Of a DNA stretch of 64,000 nt, positions 43,028-52,145 are shown piece by piece; position 1 is the stretch's first letter, and each line of letters starts with the position of its first letter. Position numbers and translations under genes: made by a program. Below the pieces are notes generated by a model. It ran no database searches and was not told where the DNA came from. It was given only the letters and a program-made list of their open reading frames with translations. The DNA comes from Paenibacillus ehimensis NBRC 15659 (lineage in GTDB: Bacteria > Bacillota > Bacilli > Paenibacillales > NBRC-103111). The stretch lies in the NCBI RefSeq assembly GCF_004000785.1, contig NZ_BILX01000013.1, positions 62,001 through 126,000 of the forward strand, written 5' to 3'.

Positions 43028-44230
43028 CTATTCCATGCTGCGGCCGGCGTGCAGAGGCGCGCTTTCCGGTTGAGGGCGTCTTTTCGAAATCGTAAGCACG
43101 ACCAGCATGACGAGCATCACGGCCGAGTAGAGCCACATAGCCGTTTGAATCGGGAAAGCGTCCATGACCCGCCCGACGCCCAGCGGCAGCAGCGAACCGC
43201 CGAGCCCGTTAGCCGCGAGCAAAATACTCGTCGTCCTCTCGGTCATGCCCGGAAGCGACTGATTGGCGTAAATGAGCGCCACCGCAAACATCCCGGACAT
43301 GCCCAACCCCAGCAGGAAGCTTAGTACGTAGCCTCCCCAGGCGTAGTGGCTGAACGGAAGGACGAGCAGCGCCGCTAAGCTCAGCAGCGTTGCCGCCCAT
43401 AGAAAGCGGAAGTAGGTCCATCTGTCGCCTAGAATGCCGGTCAGGATTCGTCCGATCACCATCGCCGTCCAGTAGACGGTAACGGTTAGTGTCGCAAGCG
43501 AGCTGTCGATCCCCCACCGCTCCATAAAGATCGAAGGGAAGAAATGCACGACCGATACTTCGCTTCCGCCGTACAGGAAAAAGAACACGGCGCACAACGC
43601 CAGAAACGGAATGCCCGATCTCGCATAAGCCGGGCGCTGCGTCTGTCCTCCGCCGGACTCCGCTTCTTTGCGGGCCAGCATGCCGTCCATTTCCCCGAAG
43701 GACATCCGCCTCCAGACGATCGCCGTCGCGAGCGCGCCGGTGCCGAGCAGAAAAAACGAATACGTCCACAGCCCTTTGGCAATCAGGAAGCTGGCGATCG
43801 AAGGCATGACAAGCGCGCCGACACCGAACGTCACCTCAAGCTTGCTCATGGCCGCCGCCTGCTTCTGCTTCACGGCCAGAAGGATGATCGTGCCGATGCA
43901 CGATTCGACCAAGCCGGTGCCGAATCCGGCCAGCCCCGCCAGCAGAACGACCGCCGGCCATGGCGGAAGCAAACCGGCGAACAGCTCCATCCCGACCAGC
44001 CCCAGCCCGAGCAGGACCGCCGATTTACGCCCGAGCTTGCGGGAAATCGCCGGCATGGAGAGCACGCCGCTGAGCAAGCCGACAAACTGCACGAAAATAA
44101 GCATGCCCCCGCTGCCGTAGCTTTGGGAATAATGCGCAAGCAGCTCGGGCAGCACCGCGCCGACGATGACCGTGCTCACGCCGGTAATGACATAACACAA
44201 ACATCCCATCCAAATCAACCGGTTAATCAT
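43028..44230 (-). CDS. MFS transporter, sugar-type
   Basis: The 400-residue protein has 12 predicted helices. Its start LIWMGCLCYVITGVSTVIVG and the segment GFGTGLVESCIGTIILLAVK resemble the FucP/GlcP-like sugar:proton symporters of Bacilli. Its ATG lies eight nt before the end of the DeoR-type gene, so both are co-transcribed and the regulator probably senses the phosphorylated form of the transported sugar. The specific sugar cannot be told. Confidence 0.82.
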   Translation of the reverse strand: MINRLIWMGCLCYVITGVSTVIVGAVLPELLAHYSQSYGSGGMLIFVQFVGLLSGVLSMPAISRKLGRKSAVLLGLGLVGMELFAGLLPPWPAVVLLAGLAGFGTGLVESCIGTIILLAVKQKQAAAMSKLEVTFGVGALVMPSIASFLIAKGLWTYSFFLLGTGALATAIVWRRMSFGEMDGMLARKEAESGGGQTQRPAYARSGIPFLALCAVFFFLYGGSEVSVVHFFPSIFMERWGIDSSLATLTVTVYWTAMVIGRILTGILGDRWTYFRFLWAATLLSLAALLVLPFSHYAWGGYVLSFLLGLGMSGMFAVALIYANQSLPGMTERTTSILLAANGLGGSLLPLGVGRVMDAFPIQTAMWLYSAVMLVMLVVLTISKRRPQPESAPLHAGRSME

Positions 44231-44999
44231 GAGGCTCTCCTTCTCCTGCGATCAGAAGCTCCACCTGATGCTTATGAAGCTCTTCTTTCATTTCGTCGCT
44301 CGGCTCCCGGTCCGTTATTATAATGTCGATCCCCTCCAGCCCGGCGACGCGGTGAAACAGCTTCTTGCCGAATTTCGTATGATCGGCCAGCACAATCACT
44401 TGGTCCGACTTGCGCATGACCTGCCGGATCAAATAGCTCTCCTCCTCGAACATCGTCGTCAGACCGTGCGGCGCGATGCCGCACGTGCCCAGCAGCGCTT
44501 TGTCCACCTGATATTCGGACAGCATTTCCAGCGTCCGCGCCCCGTATACCAGCCGCTGCTCGTTATCCAGCAGGCCGCCGAGAAGATGGATGCGGATCTC
44601 GTCCTTCTGCGTCAGCATGCCCGCCAGATCGATCGAATTCGTAACGACCACATTGCGCCGGGTCCGCATCGCCTCCACGGCGCAGCGCACCGTCGTGGAG
44701 GAATCGGTATACAAATAATCGCCATCGTGAATCAGCGTCGCCGCCAGCCTGCCGATCGCCTGCTTGGACGGGGTATCCAACTGCAAGCGCTGCTCGTAGT
44801 TCGGCACCTCCTTGGAGATCGACGGCAGCATAGCGCCTCCGCGGGTACGAATGATGCTCCCCTGCTCCTCCAGCTTGATCAGATCGCGCCGGGCGGTATC
44901 CCACGAGATCTGCAGCCACTCGCAAATTTCCGTGACGGTGATGCGCTGTTTTTCCTGTAACTTTTGTAAAATCGCAATTAGTCTTTCTTCTTGAAACAT
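44223..44999 (-). CDS. DeoR-family transcriptional regulator
   Basis: The 258-residue protein has the family HTH (LQEKQRITVTEICEWLQISW, DTARRDLIKLEEQGSIIRTR, GGA) and a DeoRC effector domain (YLYTDSSTTVRCAVEAMRTR; NSIDLAGML; HTKFGKKLFHRVAG). Such regulators respond to phosphorylated sugars. Four phased repeats at 45031-45070, directly upstream, are the likely operator for autoregulation of this gene and the MFS transporter. Confidence 0.9.
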   Translation of the reverse strand: MFQEERLIAILQKLQEKQRITVTEICEWLQISWDTARRDLIKLEEQGSIIRTRGGAMLPSISKEVPNYEQRLQLDTPSKQAIGRLAATLIHDGDYLYTDSSTTVRCAVEAMRTRRNVVVTNSIDLAGMLTQKDEIRIHLLGGLLDNEQRLVYGARTLEMLSEYQVDKALLGTCGIAPHGLTTMFEEESYLIRQVMRKSDQVIVLADHTKFGKKLFHRVAGLEGIDIIITDREPSDEMKEELHKHQVELLIAGEGEPHD

Positions 45000-45030
45000 G
45001 CGTATTCTCCTTCCAATACTCCGCCTTTTT

Positions 45031-45070
45031 TAAGTTATTATAAGTTATATTAAGCTAATTTAAGTGATAT
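45031..45070 (-). promoter_or_regulatory. Four 10-bp phased direct repeats, probable DeoR operator
   Basis: TAAGTTATTA, TAAGTTATAT, TAAGCTAATT and TAAGTGATAT follow each other with an exact 10-bp period 31-71 bp upstream of the regulator start. Direct repeats with helical phasing are the usual operator form of several DeoR-type proteins (for example GlpR and IolR types). Confidence 0.7.
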
Positions 45071-45140
45071 TCTTGATTATAAACCAAAATCGACAGATTA
45101 CAAGCGTTTGTGCAGAAAACGGCCTCCTGGTTGAGCCCAA

Positions 45141-45182
45141 AATAAAACGACGGGGAAGGATCGTGATTCCTTCGCCCGCCGC
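45141..45182 (-). terminator. Terminator of the DUF3951 gene
   Basis: GGCGGG-GAAGGA and TCCTTC-CCC-GTC form an imperfect stem on the minus strand followed by TTTTATTTT. Confidence 0.65.
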
Positions 45183-45241
45183 TTCGCATTTTGGATAGTA
45201 AAGCTTCCGCCGGCACAGCAATGACTTTTCCAAAAAAGGCT

Positions 45242-45481
45242 TTAATGGAGGGGTGTTTTGCTTATATTTTTGTCCTTATCATCGCCATGCTCGTCTTTCT
45301 CTTCCTTCTCCTGCTTTTCTTCGTGAAATTCGATCGGCGTATTTCCCGTAATCTGATCGAATGGAGTGTAATCGCTGTTCGGGATCGCCTTCCCTGCAAT
45401 CATCTTGCAGATAATGATCGTAAGTAAAACGATGATCGGAACGATCAAGGAAAGCATCGTATATAAAGCAAAATCGTCCAT
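45242..45481 (-). CDS. DUF3951-like small membrane protein
   Basis: The 79-residue protein has one N-terminal membrane helix (YTMLSLIVPIIVLLTIIICK), then SDYTPFDQITGNTPIEFHEE and a highly charged Glu/Lys/Asp tail. The YTPFD motif after the helix matches DUF3951, recalled from Paenibacillus and Bacillus genomes. The charged end faces the cytoplasm. Function unknown. It is monocistronic between terminators. Confidence 0.75.
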   Translation of the reverse strand: MDDFALYTMLSLIVPIIVLLTIIICKMIAGKAIPNSDYTPFDQITGNTPIEFHEEKQEKEEKDEHGDDKDKNISKTPLH

Positions 45482-45587
45482 GTTCCAGGCCCGTCCTTCT
45501 CCTTAGATTAGCCATACTTTCCTCCGGCCGTTTAACTTTTATACGCAGGGGACCGCAGAGCCGTTGCGCGGACCGGGCTGTCAGGTC

Positions 45588-45638
45588 AAAAAATATCCCC
45601 GTAAAGCTTCGGCTTCAAAGCCGCTGCTCAACGGGGAT
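45588..45638 (-). terminator. Terminator of the giant repeat gene
   Basis: ATCCCCGT (45595-45602) pairs with ACGGGGAT (45631-45638) around a structured loop; on the minus strand ATTTTTTG follows. Confidence 0.75.
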
Positions 45639-45674
45639 GTACAGCCTTCCTTGAGGAAAACATGGCCGCTTCAC

Positions 45675-48600
45675 TTACTCGTTCGCCGCGCCGATCGCAA
45701 TCCAGTTGACCACGCCTTGCAGCTCCGGGGAAAACTTGGAACGGACTACTTCCACAATAGCGCCGTCGGGCTCCTTCTGCTGAATGACGGCGTACGTGTT
45801 CGTCTGATCTGTCGAAGCGACCAATACATAGTTGTTGTCCGCAAAAGGCCGGTCAAAGATCAGCATGACTTCCGTCAGCTCGTCTTCGAGGCTTAGCAGG
45901 AACGGACTAATCCCGAACTGTTGCACCGTCGTCCGGACTCCAACCGTCTGCACCGGCTGGAAGGACAAATGCTCCGGAGTGACCGCTCCCGCCGCCAGGT
46001 GCTCCGATCCCACGCTTTCCGGCTGCAGCCGGCTGCCCCCTGCGGTATCGGCTTCCGAATCTTGCGCTGACCCGGCTTCCGTTGCGAGACCAAGCGCACT
46101 AATACGGACCTCCGCCAGCTCCGGCTCAAGCCCGGTAACCAGCCCTGTCTCCGCTCCCAGCACAAATGCTGCCATATCCATGCCGGGTGCCTCGAATTCG
46201 CTCCGGATACCGTTGTCTTCCGTTTCGCCGCTGGGATCGAAACGATCCGGATCGCCGGACTTGTGGGCGACATCGGCATCGTCCTGCTCCTCCTCAGCCG
46301 ACCGCCTGTTCAGCAGTTCCTGCAGCGACGGGTCCAAATGAATGAAGGAAATCGTACCCGGCACCAGATGGTAGCCCGAGATCGTCTCCTGCTTGATATG
46401 CAGCCCGTCGACCGACTCGACGCACAAATGATCCGCCGTCACGGAACGCTGCGCCAGTTTCTCCGACGTCACCGCTTGCGATTGCAGCTGAGCTTCACCT
46501 ACGGCTTCCGCCGCTAGCTGCTCTGCGCCCACTGCGCCTTCGGCCAGATGCCGGCTGCGTACCGCCCCTTCCGCCAGGTGCAGGGCCAGCACCGCGCCCC
46601 CAGTCAGATGTCGGCTGCGCACCGACTCTTCCGCCAGATGCTGGGTCGTCACCGCGCCTTCCGCCAGCTTCTCCGACGTCACCGCTTGCGCCTGCAGCTG
46701 CGCTTCACCTACGGCTTCCGCCGCTAGCTGTTCCGTGCTCACCGCGCCTTCCGCCAGATGCCGGCCGTGAACCGCTCCTTCCACAAGGTGCAGCTCCGTC
46801 ACTGCGCCTTCCGCCAGCTTCTCCGATGTCACCGCTTGCGCCTGCAGCTGCGCTTCGCCTACGGCCTCCGCCGCAAGCTGCTCCTCGCCCACCGCGCCTT
46901 CCGCCAAGTGCCAGCCGTGAACCGCTCCTTCCGCGAGGTGCTGGGCCATTACCGCGCTTTCCGCCAGCTTCTCCGACGTCACGGCCTCCGCCTGCAATTG
47001 CGCTTCGCCTACGGCTTCCGCCGCAAGCTGTTCGGTGCTCACCGTGCCCTCGGCTAAGTGCCGGCCGCGAACCGCTCCTTCCGCCAGGTGTTGAGCCGTG
47101 ACCGCTCCTTCCGCCAGCTTCTCCGAGGTCACGGCCTCCGGCTGCAATTGCGCTTCGCCTACGGCTTCCGCCGCTAGCTGTTCCGTGCTCACCGCACCTT
47201 CCGCCAGATGCCGGCCGTGCACCGAGCCTTCGGCCAGGTGCAGCGCCGTCACTGCGCCTTCCGCCAGCTTTTCCGATGTCACCGCTTGCGCCTGCAATTG
47301 CGTTTCGCCTACGGCTCCCGCCGCTAGCTGCTCCGCGCTTACTGCGCCCTCGGCCAGATGCCGGCCGCGAACCGCGCCTTCGGCCAGATGCTGAGCCGTG
47401 ACTGCGCCTTCCGCCAGCTTCTCCGACGTCACCGCCTTTGCCTGCAATTGCGCTTCGCCTACGGCTTCCGCCGCAAGCTGTTCCGTGCCTACCGCGCCTT
47501 CGGCCAGATGCCGGCCGTGAACCGAGCCTTCGGCCAGGTGCTGCGCCGTCACTGCGTCTTCCGCCAGCTTCTCCGACGTCACCGCTTGCGCCGCCAGCTG
47601 CGCTTCACCTACGGCTTCCGCCGCCAGCTGTTCCGTGCCTACCGCGCCTTCGGCCAGATGCCGGCTTCGTACGGACTCTTCCGCAAGGTGCTGGGCCTGC
47701 ACCACGCCTTCGGCCAGCTTCTCCGACGTCACCGCCTCCGCCCGCAGCTGCGCTTCGCCTACGGCTTCCGCCGCCAGCTGTTCCGTGCCTACCGCGCCTT
47801 CGGCCAGATGCCGGCCGTGAACCGAGCCTTCGGCTAGGTGCAGCGCCGTCACTGCGCCTGCCGCCAGCTTCTCCGACGTCACCGCCTCCGCCCGCAGCTG
47901 CGCTTCACCTACTGCTTCCGGCGCAAGCTGCTCCGCACCTACCGCGCCTTCCGCCAGATGCTGGCCGCGTACGGCCCTTTCCGCAAGATGGAGAGCCAGC
48001 ACCGAGCCACCTGCCAGATGCCGGCTTCGCACCGATTCTTCCGCGAGGTGCAGGGTCGTCACCGCGCCGTCGGCCAGCTTCTCCGACGTTACCGCCTGCG
48101 CCTGCAGTTGGGCTCTGCCTATCGCCTCCGCCGCGAGCTGCTCCGCGCCCACCGCGCCCGGCTTCAGATGCGCCGCCGTCACTGCGCCTGCCGCCAAGCG
48201 GCTGCCGTCCACGGCTCCTTCCGCCAGGTTCAGCGTCGTGACCGCACGATCCGCCAGATGCCAGCCGCGAACCGCTCCTTCCGCGAGGTGCTGCGCCGTG
48301 ACCGTCCCTTCCGCCAGCTTCTCCGACGTCACCGCCTGCGCCTGCAGTTGGTCCGGGCCTACCGCTTCCGCCGCAAGCTGCTCCGTGCGGACCGAACCCG
48401 GCGTTAGATGCGCCGTCGTCACAGAGCCCTCCGCCAGGCGGCTGCCGTCCACCGCGCCCTCCGCGAGATGCTCTGTGGTGACCGCGCCTTCCGCTAAATG
48501 CCGGCCGCGAACAGCCTGATCTTCAAGGTGCAGCGCCGTGATTGCGCCTTCCGTCAGATGCCGGCCGCGAACCGATTCTTCCGCCAAGTGCAGCGCCGTC

Positions 48601-51600
48601 ACCGCGCCTTCCGCCAGCTTTTCGGCCGTGACGGCCTGCGCCTGCAATTGGGCTGCGCCTACGGCCTCCGCCGCCAGCTGCTTCACGCCTACCGAGCCTG
48701 GCGTTAGATGCGCCGTCGTGACTGTCCCCTCCGCCAAGCTTCTCGCGTCGACCGCTCCCTCGGCGAGGTGCTGCGCCGTCACTGCGCCGTCGGCCAGCTT
48801 CTCCGACGTCACCGCCTGCGCCTGCAGTTGCGCTTCGCCTACGGCCTCTGCCGCCAAATGCGCTTCGCCCACGGCGCCCGGAGTCAAATGCCTCGCTGTC
48901 ACGGAACCTTCCGCCAGACGGCTTTCGTCGACCGCTTCCTCGGCGAGGTGTCTCGTCGTTACCGCGCCTTCCGCCAGCTTTCCCGACGTCACCGCCTGCG
49001 CCTGCAGATGGGCTTCCCCCACGGCTTCCGCCGCCAACTGCTCCGCGCCCACAGCGCCCGGCGTTAGATGCGCCATCGTGACGGAGCCCTCCGCCAAGCT
49101 TCTTGCGTCGACCGCTCCCTTTGCGAGATGCCGCGCCGTGACTGCACCTTCCGTCAGCTTCTCCGACGTCACCGCCTGCGCCTGCAGATGGGCTTCCCCC
49201 ACGGCCTCCGCCGCCAGCTGCTCCGTACCCACTGCGCCCGGCTTCAGATGCACTCCCGTCACCGAGCGCAGCGCCAGCTTTCCCGACGTCACCGCCTGCG
49301 CCTGCAGGTGGGCTTCCCCCACGGCTTCCGCCGCAAGCTGCTCTGCGCCGACGGCGCCCGCCGTGAGGTGCAGCGACGTCACAGACTCCTCCGCCAAGCG
49401 GCTGCCGTCGACCGTGCCTTCCGCCAGATGCCGGCCGCGTACCGATCCGTCCGCAAGGTGCAGCGCCGTGACCGCACCTTCGGCCAGCTTCTCCGACGTC
49501 ACCGCGGCTGCCGCCAAGTGATAGCCGCTCACCGCACCTTCCACCACGTGCGGACCGCGCACCGAGCCTTCCATCAGGTGCTGCGTCATCACTGCGCCTT
49601 CCGCCAGCTTTTCCGACGTGACCGAATACGACTGCAAGTGGGCTTCGCCTACAGCCTCCGCCATCAGATGCTTCGCCCCGACCGCATTCGGCACCAGATG
49701 CGCTGTCGTCACGGACCCTGCCGCCAAGCGGCTGCTGTCGACGGCCCCTTCCGCCAAATGCGGACCGCGTACCGATCCTCCCGCCAGATGCTGCGCCGTG
49801 ACTGCGCCTTCCGCCAGCTTTTCGGCCGTCACAGCCTGCGCTTGCAGCTGCGCTTCGCCCACGGCTCCGGTCCTCAGATTCTCCGTACCAACCGCACCGG
49901 GAGTTAGATGTGCAGCCGTCACGGACCCTTCGGCCAGATGGCTGCCGTTCACCGCGCCTTCCGCCAGATGCTGACCTCGAACGGCGCCCTCCGTAAGGTG
50001 CTGCGCCGTTACCACACCGGGCGTCAGATGCTTCGCCGTCACCGCGCCCGCTGCCAAGCGGCTGCCGTCGACCGCCCCCTCCACCAAATGAGGACCGCGT
50101 ACTGCTCCCTCCGTCAGGTGCAGAGCCGTCACCGCGTTTTCCGCCAGCTTCTCCGACGTGACCGCGCCGTCTTCCAGTTTATCCCGGGTGACGGCGCCGG
50201 TAGCCAGCTGGTGCATCTTCACGGACGCTTTGCCGAGATGCGCATTTTGTATCGCGCCGAAAGCCACATGCTCCGCCTGCACCGATTCCTTGCCCAGCTT
50301 CTCCGAGGTTACGCTTGCGGAAGCCAGCTTCGCGGTCGTCACAGCCAAATTGGTCAGCTTGTCGGTCGATACCGATTCGCCGGACAGCTTGGAGGTGGTG
50401 ACGCTGTGTTTCGCCAGGTGCGTAGTTTGTACCGCCCCCTCCTGCAAATGCTGGGGCTGCACCGCCGCCCCGGCCAGCTTGTCGGAGGTGACAGCCCGGT
50501 CCTGCAGCTTCTCCGTCGCAATCGAGCGCTCCTGCAGATGATCCGTACCGACGGCGAAGGAGGCAATATGCGAGGCCTGCACGGCCTTGTCGGCCAAATG
50601 CAGCGAATTGACGGCGTCTTCTGCCAAATGCTCGCCGGAGACCGATCTTTTCGCCAGCTTCCGCGAGGTAACGGCTTGCTCGCCCAATTTCTCGGAAGTG
50701 ACGGAGGAGTCTGACAGCTGTTGCGTGCTGACGCTATAAAGCGCCAATTTATCGGCTGTCACCGCGTGGGCGGACAAGTGGCGGCCTTCCACCGCTCCGT
50801 TTTGCACATGCCGGCCTTCAATCGCCTTTTCCTGCACATGCTGCCCCTGTACCGCTTCCTTGGACAATTTGCCGGAGGTCACAGCTCCGTCCTTCAGATG
50901 AACGGTCTGCACCGCATCTTCCGTCAGATGACTTGCGTCGATCTGCTTCGGCGAAATATTAACGCCTCGGATCAACCCCGCCGTCAAATGATCGTGCAGC
51001 ACCGAATTCAGCTTCAAATGCTCGGAAGCCACGCTCCAAGGCGCCAGCTTCTCCTCCGTGACCGACTGGGGGGCCAGCTTCTCGGCGCCGATTTCTCCAT
51101 CGGCCAGCTTGGCGGAGGTCACTGAAAAATCGCGCAGCTTTTCCGTCGTCACCGCGCCTTCCAACAGCTTTGACGAATTGATCACGCCGTTGGCCAAATG
51201 AATCGATTGAATGGCGCCGCTTCGGATTTTCTCCGACGTAATCGACTGATGCTGAATCAGCTCCCCGGTAATGGCCTCGTCGGCAAAATGCTTCGTGTGG
51301 ATCGATTTTTCGGCAATTTTCATCCCATCGATCGTCTTATCCGCCAGCTTCTCTGAAGTAACGCTGTTGTCCTGAAGCTTCTCCCCGCTGATCGCTCGGT
51401 CTTGAATTTTTTCCGTTGAGACCGAGGCCTTGGCAAGGTGCTCCGCCGTCACCGACTGAAAAGCCAGCTTCTGCGCCGTAACGCTCCGGTCCGCCAGCTT
51501 GGTGCTGTCTACCGCATAGTCGGTCAAATTGTCCCGGCCGACGCTATTCCGTTTGATCCGGGTGCCGTCGACGGCATAACGCGCAATTTTTTCCGTCGTG

Positions 51601-51959
51601 ACCGACTCTTCGGCCAAATCGTCCGTATACACGGTCGTTCCCTGCGTGAACCGCGGTCTGGCCGGCTCTTCAACGGCCCGGGGAGGTTCCACCCGAGGGG
51701 CTTCAACCCGGGGCGCTTCAACCCGGGGAGGTTCTGCCCGGGGAGGTTCCGGAACCGGATGCCATTGGACATCCTCTTGTTGTTGTTCTTCTTCCTCAAG
51801 GACTAGATGACTGACGCTGATATCATCGTCAAAATCGGCTTGCGGCCTCAAGGTTCGCGGCTTGTCGTCCAGCCATTTCAGCTCATTAATGTACGAATCC
51901 ATGCGCTTGCTGCGCACCGGTCGTCGCGTGCCGGGAACCCGGCGGTTTTCTCGCTTCAT
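45675..51959 (-). CDS. Giant ten-residue-repeat protein with WIAG-type tail
   Basis: The 2094-residue protein has a basic start (MKRENRRVPGTRRPVRSKRM), a Pro/Glu-rich linker (about residues 65-105), then about 175 ten-residue units of the form A/S-V-x-x-x-x-L-x-x-x (AVTSEKLAEG, AVTAQHLAEG), an acidic spacer, and a compact C-terminal domain ending VVNWIAIGAANE, the mark of WIAG-tail proteins. No signal peptide is present, consistent with mother-cell assembly on spores. The regular V/L spacing predicts a long beta-solenoid or trimeric fibre. GGGAGG seven nt upstream sets the ATG at 51959. A sigma-K-like promoter precedes it. Confidence 0.85.
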   Translation of the reverse strand: MKRENRRVPGTRRPVRSKRMDSYINELKWLDDKPRTLRPQADFDDDISVSHLVLEEEEQQQEDVQWHPVPEPPRAEPPRVEAPRVEAPRVEPPRAVEEPARPRFTQGTTVYTDDLAEESVTTEKIARYAVDGTRIKRNSVGRDNLTDYAVDSTKLADRSVTAQKLAFQSVTAEHLAKASVSTEKIQDRAISGEKLQDNSVTSEKLADKTIDGMKIAEKSIHTKHFADEAITGELIQHQSITSEKIRSGAIQSIHLANGVINSSKLLEGAVTTEKLRDFSVTSAKLADGEIGAEKLAPQSVTEEKLAPWSVASEHLKLNSVLHDHLTAGLIRGVNISPKQIDASHLTEDAVQTVHLKDGAVTSGKLSKEAVQGQHVQEKAIEGRHVQNGAVEGRHLSAHAVTADKLALYSVSTQQLSDSSVTSEKLGEQAVTSRKLAKRSVSGEHLAEDAVNSLHLADKAVQASHIASFAVGTDHLQERSIATEKLQDRAVTSDKLAGAAVQPQHLQEGAVQTTHLAKHSVTTSKLSGESVSTDKLTNLAVTTAKLASASVTSEKLGKESVQAEHVAFGAIQNAHLGKASVKMHQLATGAVTRDKLEDGAVTSEKLAENAVTALHLTEGAVRGPHLVEGAVDGSRLAAGAVTAKHLTPGVVTAQHLTEGAVRGQHLAEGAVNGSHLAEGSVTAAHLTPGAVGTENLRTGAVGEAQLQAQAVTAEKLAEGAVTAQHLAGGSVRGPHLAEGAVDSSRLAAGSVTTAHLVPNAVGAKHLMAEAVGEAHLQSYSVTSEKLAEGAVMTQHLMEGSVRGPHVVEGAVSGYHLAAAAVTSEKLAEGAVTALHLADGSVRGRHLAEGTVDGSRLAEESVTSLHLTAGAVGAEQLAAEAVGEAHLQAQAVTSGKLALRSVTGVHLKPGAVGTEQLAAEAVGEAHLQAQAVTSEKLTEGAVTARHLAKGAVDARSLAEGSVTMAHLTPGAVGAEQLAAEAVGEAHLQAQAVTSGKLAEGAVTTRHLAEEAVDESRLAEGSVTARHLTPGAVGEAHLAAEAVGEAQLQAQAVTSEKLADGAVTAQHLAEGAVDARSLAEGTVTTAHLTPGSVGVKQLAAEAVGAAQLQAQAVTAEKLAEGAVTALHLAEESVRGRHLTEGAITALHLEDQAVRGRHLAEGAVTTEHLAEGAVDGSRLAEGSVTTAHLTPGSVRTEQLAAEAVGPDQLQAQAVTSEKLAEGTVTAQHLAEGAVRGWHLADRAVTTLNLAEGAVDGSRLAAGAVTAAHLKPGAVGAEQLAAEAIGRAQLQAQAVTSEKLADGAVTTLHLAEESVRSRHLAGGSVLALHLAERAVRGQHLAEGAVGAEQLAPEAVGEAQLRAEAVTSEKLAAGAVTALHLAEGSVHGRHLAEGAVGTEQLAAEAVGEAQLRAEAVTSEKLAEGVVQAQHLAEESVRSRHLAEGAVGTEQLAAEAVGEAQLAAQAVTSEKLAEDAVTAQHLAEGSVHGRHLAEGAVGTEQLAAEAVGEAQLQAKAVTSEKLAEGAVTAQHLAEGAVRGRHLAEGAVSAEQLAAGAVGETQLQAQAVTSEKLAEGAVTALHLAEGSVHGRHLAEGAVSTEQLAAEAVGEAQLQPEAVTSEKLAEGAVTAQHLAEGAVRGRHLAEGTVSTEQLAAEAVGEAQLQAEAVTSEKLAESAVMAQHLAEGAVHGWHLAEGAVGEEQLAAEAVGEAQLQAQAVTSEKLAEGAVTELHLVEGAVHGRHLAEGAVSTEQLAAEAVGEAQLQAQAVTSEKLAEGAVTTQHLAEESVRSRHLTGGAVLALHLAEGAVRSRHLAEGAVGAEQLAAEAVGEAQLQSQAVTSEKLAQRSVTADHLCVESVDGLHIKQETISGYHLVPGTISFIHLDPSLQELLNRRSAEEEQDDADVAHKSGDPDRFDPSGETEDNGIRSEFEAPGMDMAAFVLGAETGLVTGLEPELAEVRISALGLATEAGSAQDSEADTAGGSRLQPESVGSEHLAAGAVTPEHLSFQPVQTVGVRTTVQQFGISPFLLSLEDELTEVMLIFDRPFADNNYVLVASTDQTNTYAVIQQKEPDGAIVEVVRSKFSPELQGVVNWIAIGAANE
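46330..51625 (-). repeat. About 175 tandem 30-bp coding repeats
   Basis: The coding region has a strict 30-bp period. In the C-terminal two thirds a higher-order unit of about 150 bp is visible, cycling VGTEQLAAEA, VGEAQLQAQA, VTSEKLAEGA, VTAQHLAEGS and VHGRHLAEGA. The N-terminal third is more divergent. Homogenised units imply recent duplication and unequal recombination, so length variation between strains is expected. Confidence 0.9.
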
Positions 51960-52026
51960 GCTATGTCCTCCCATATGGTGTCATGCCTAGTTGGCCAGGC
52001 TGGAAATGATTGCAAGTAGACACTTG

Positions 52027-52055
52027 TAACATATGCATTCACCCAAAGGGAGGTC
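52027..52055 (-). promoter_or_regulatory. Sigma-K-like promoter of the giant repeat gene
   Basis: On the minus strand GACC (52052-52055) and CATATGTTA (52027-52035) are 16 bp apart, fitting the recalled sigma-K pattern AC-N16-CATAnnnTA. The expected start lies about 60 nt before the ATG, leaving room for the ribosome site. Confidence 0.5.
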
Positions 52056-52145
52056 ATTCGCCCGGCAAAAAATGGGCATACGCATAAGAAAGCCGCAGCG
52101 GTTTTTCGGCCGCACGGCCAAACGCAAAAAAACAGGCGGCCTCGT

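Noticed and set aside
46263-51125. Long plus-strand open frames opposite the giant repeat gene
   Set aside because: They are a by-product of the 30-bp repeats: Arg- or Cys/Ser-rich nonsense proteins without ribosome sites.
46330-51625. Regular 30-bp DNA repeats as a possible CRISPR array
   Set aside because: Units are contiguous without spacers, stay in one reading frame and encode a conserved decapeptide pattern.
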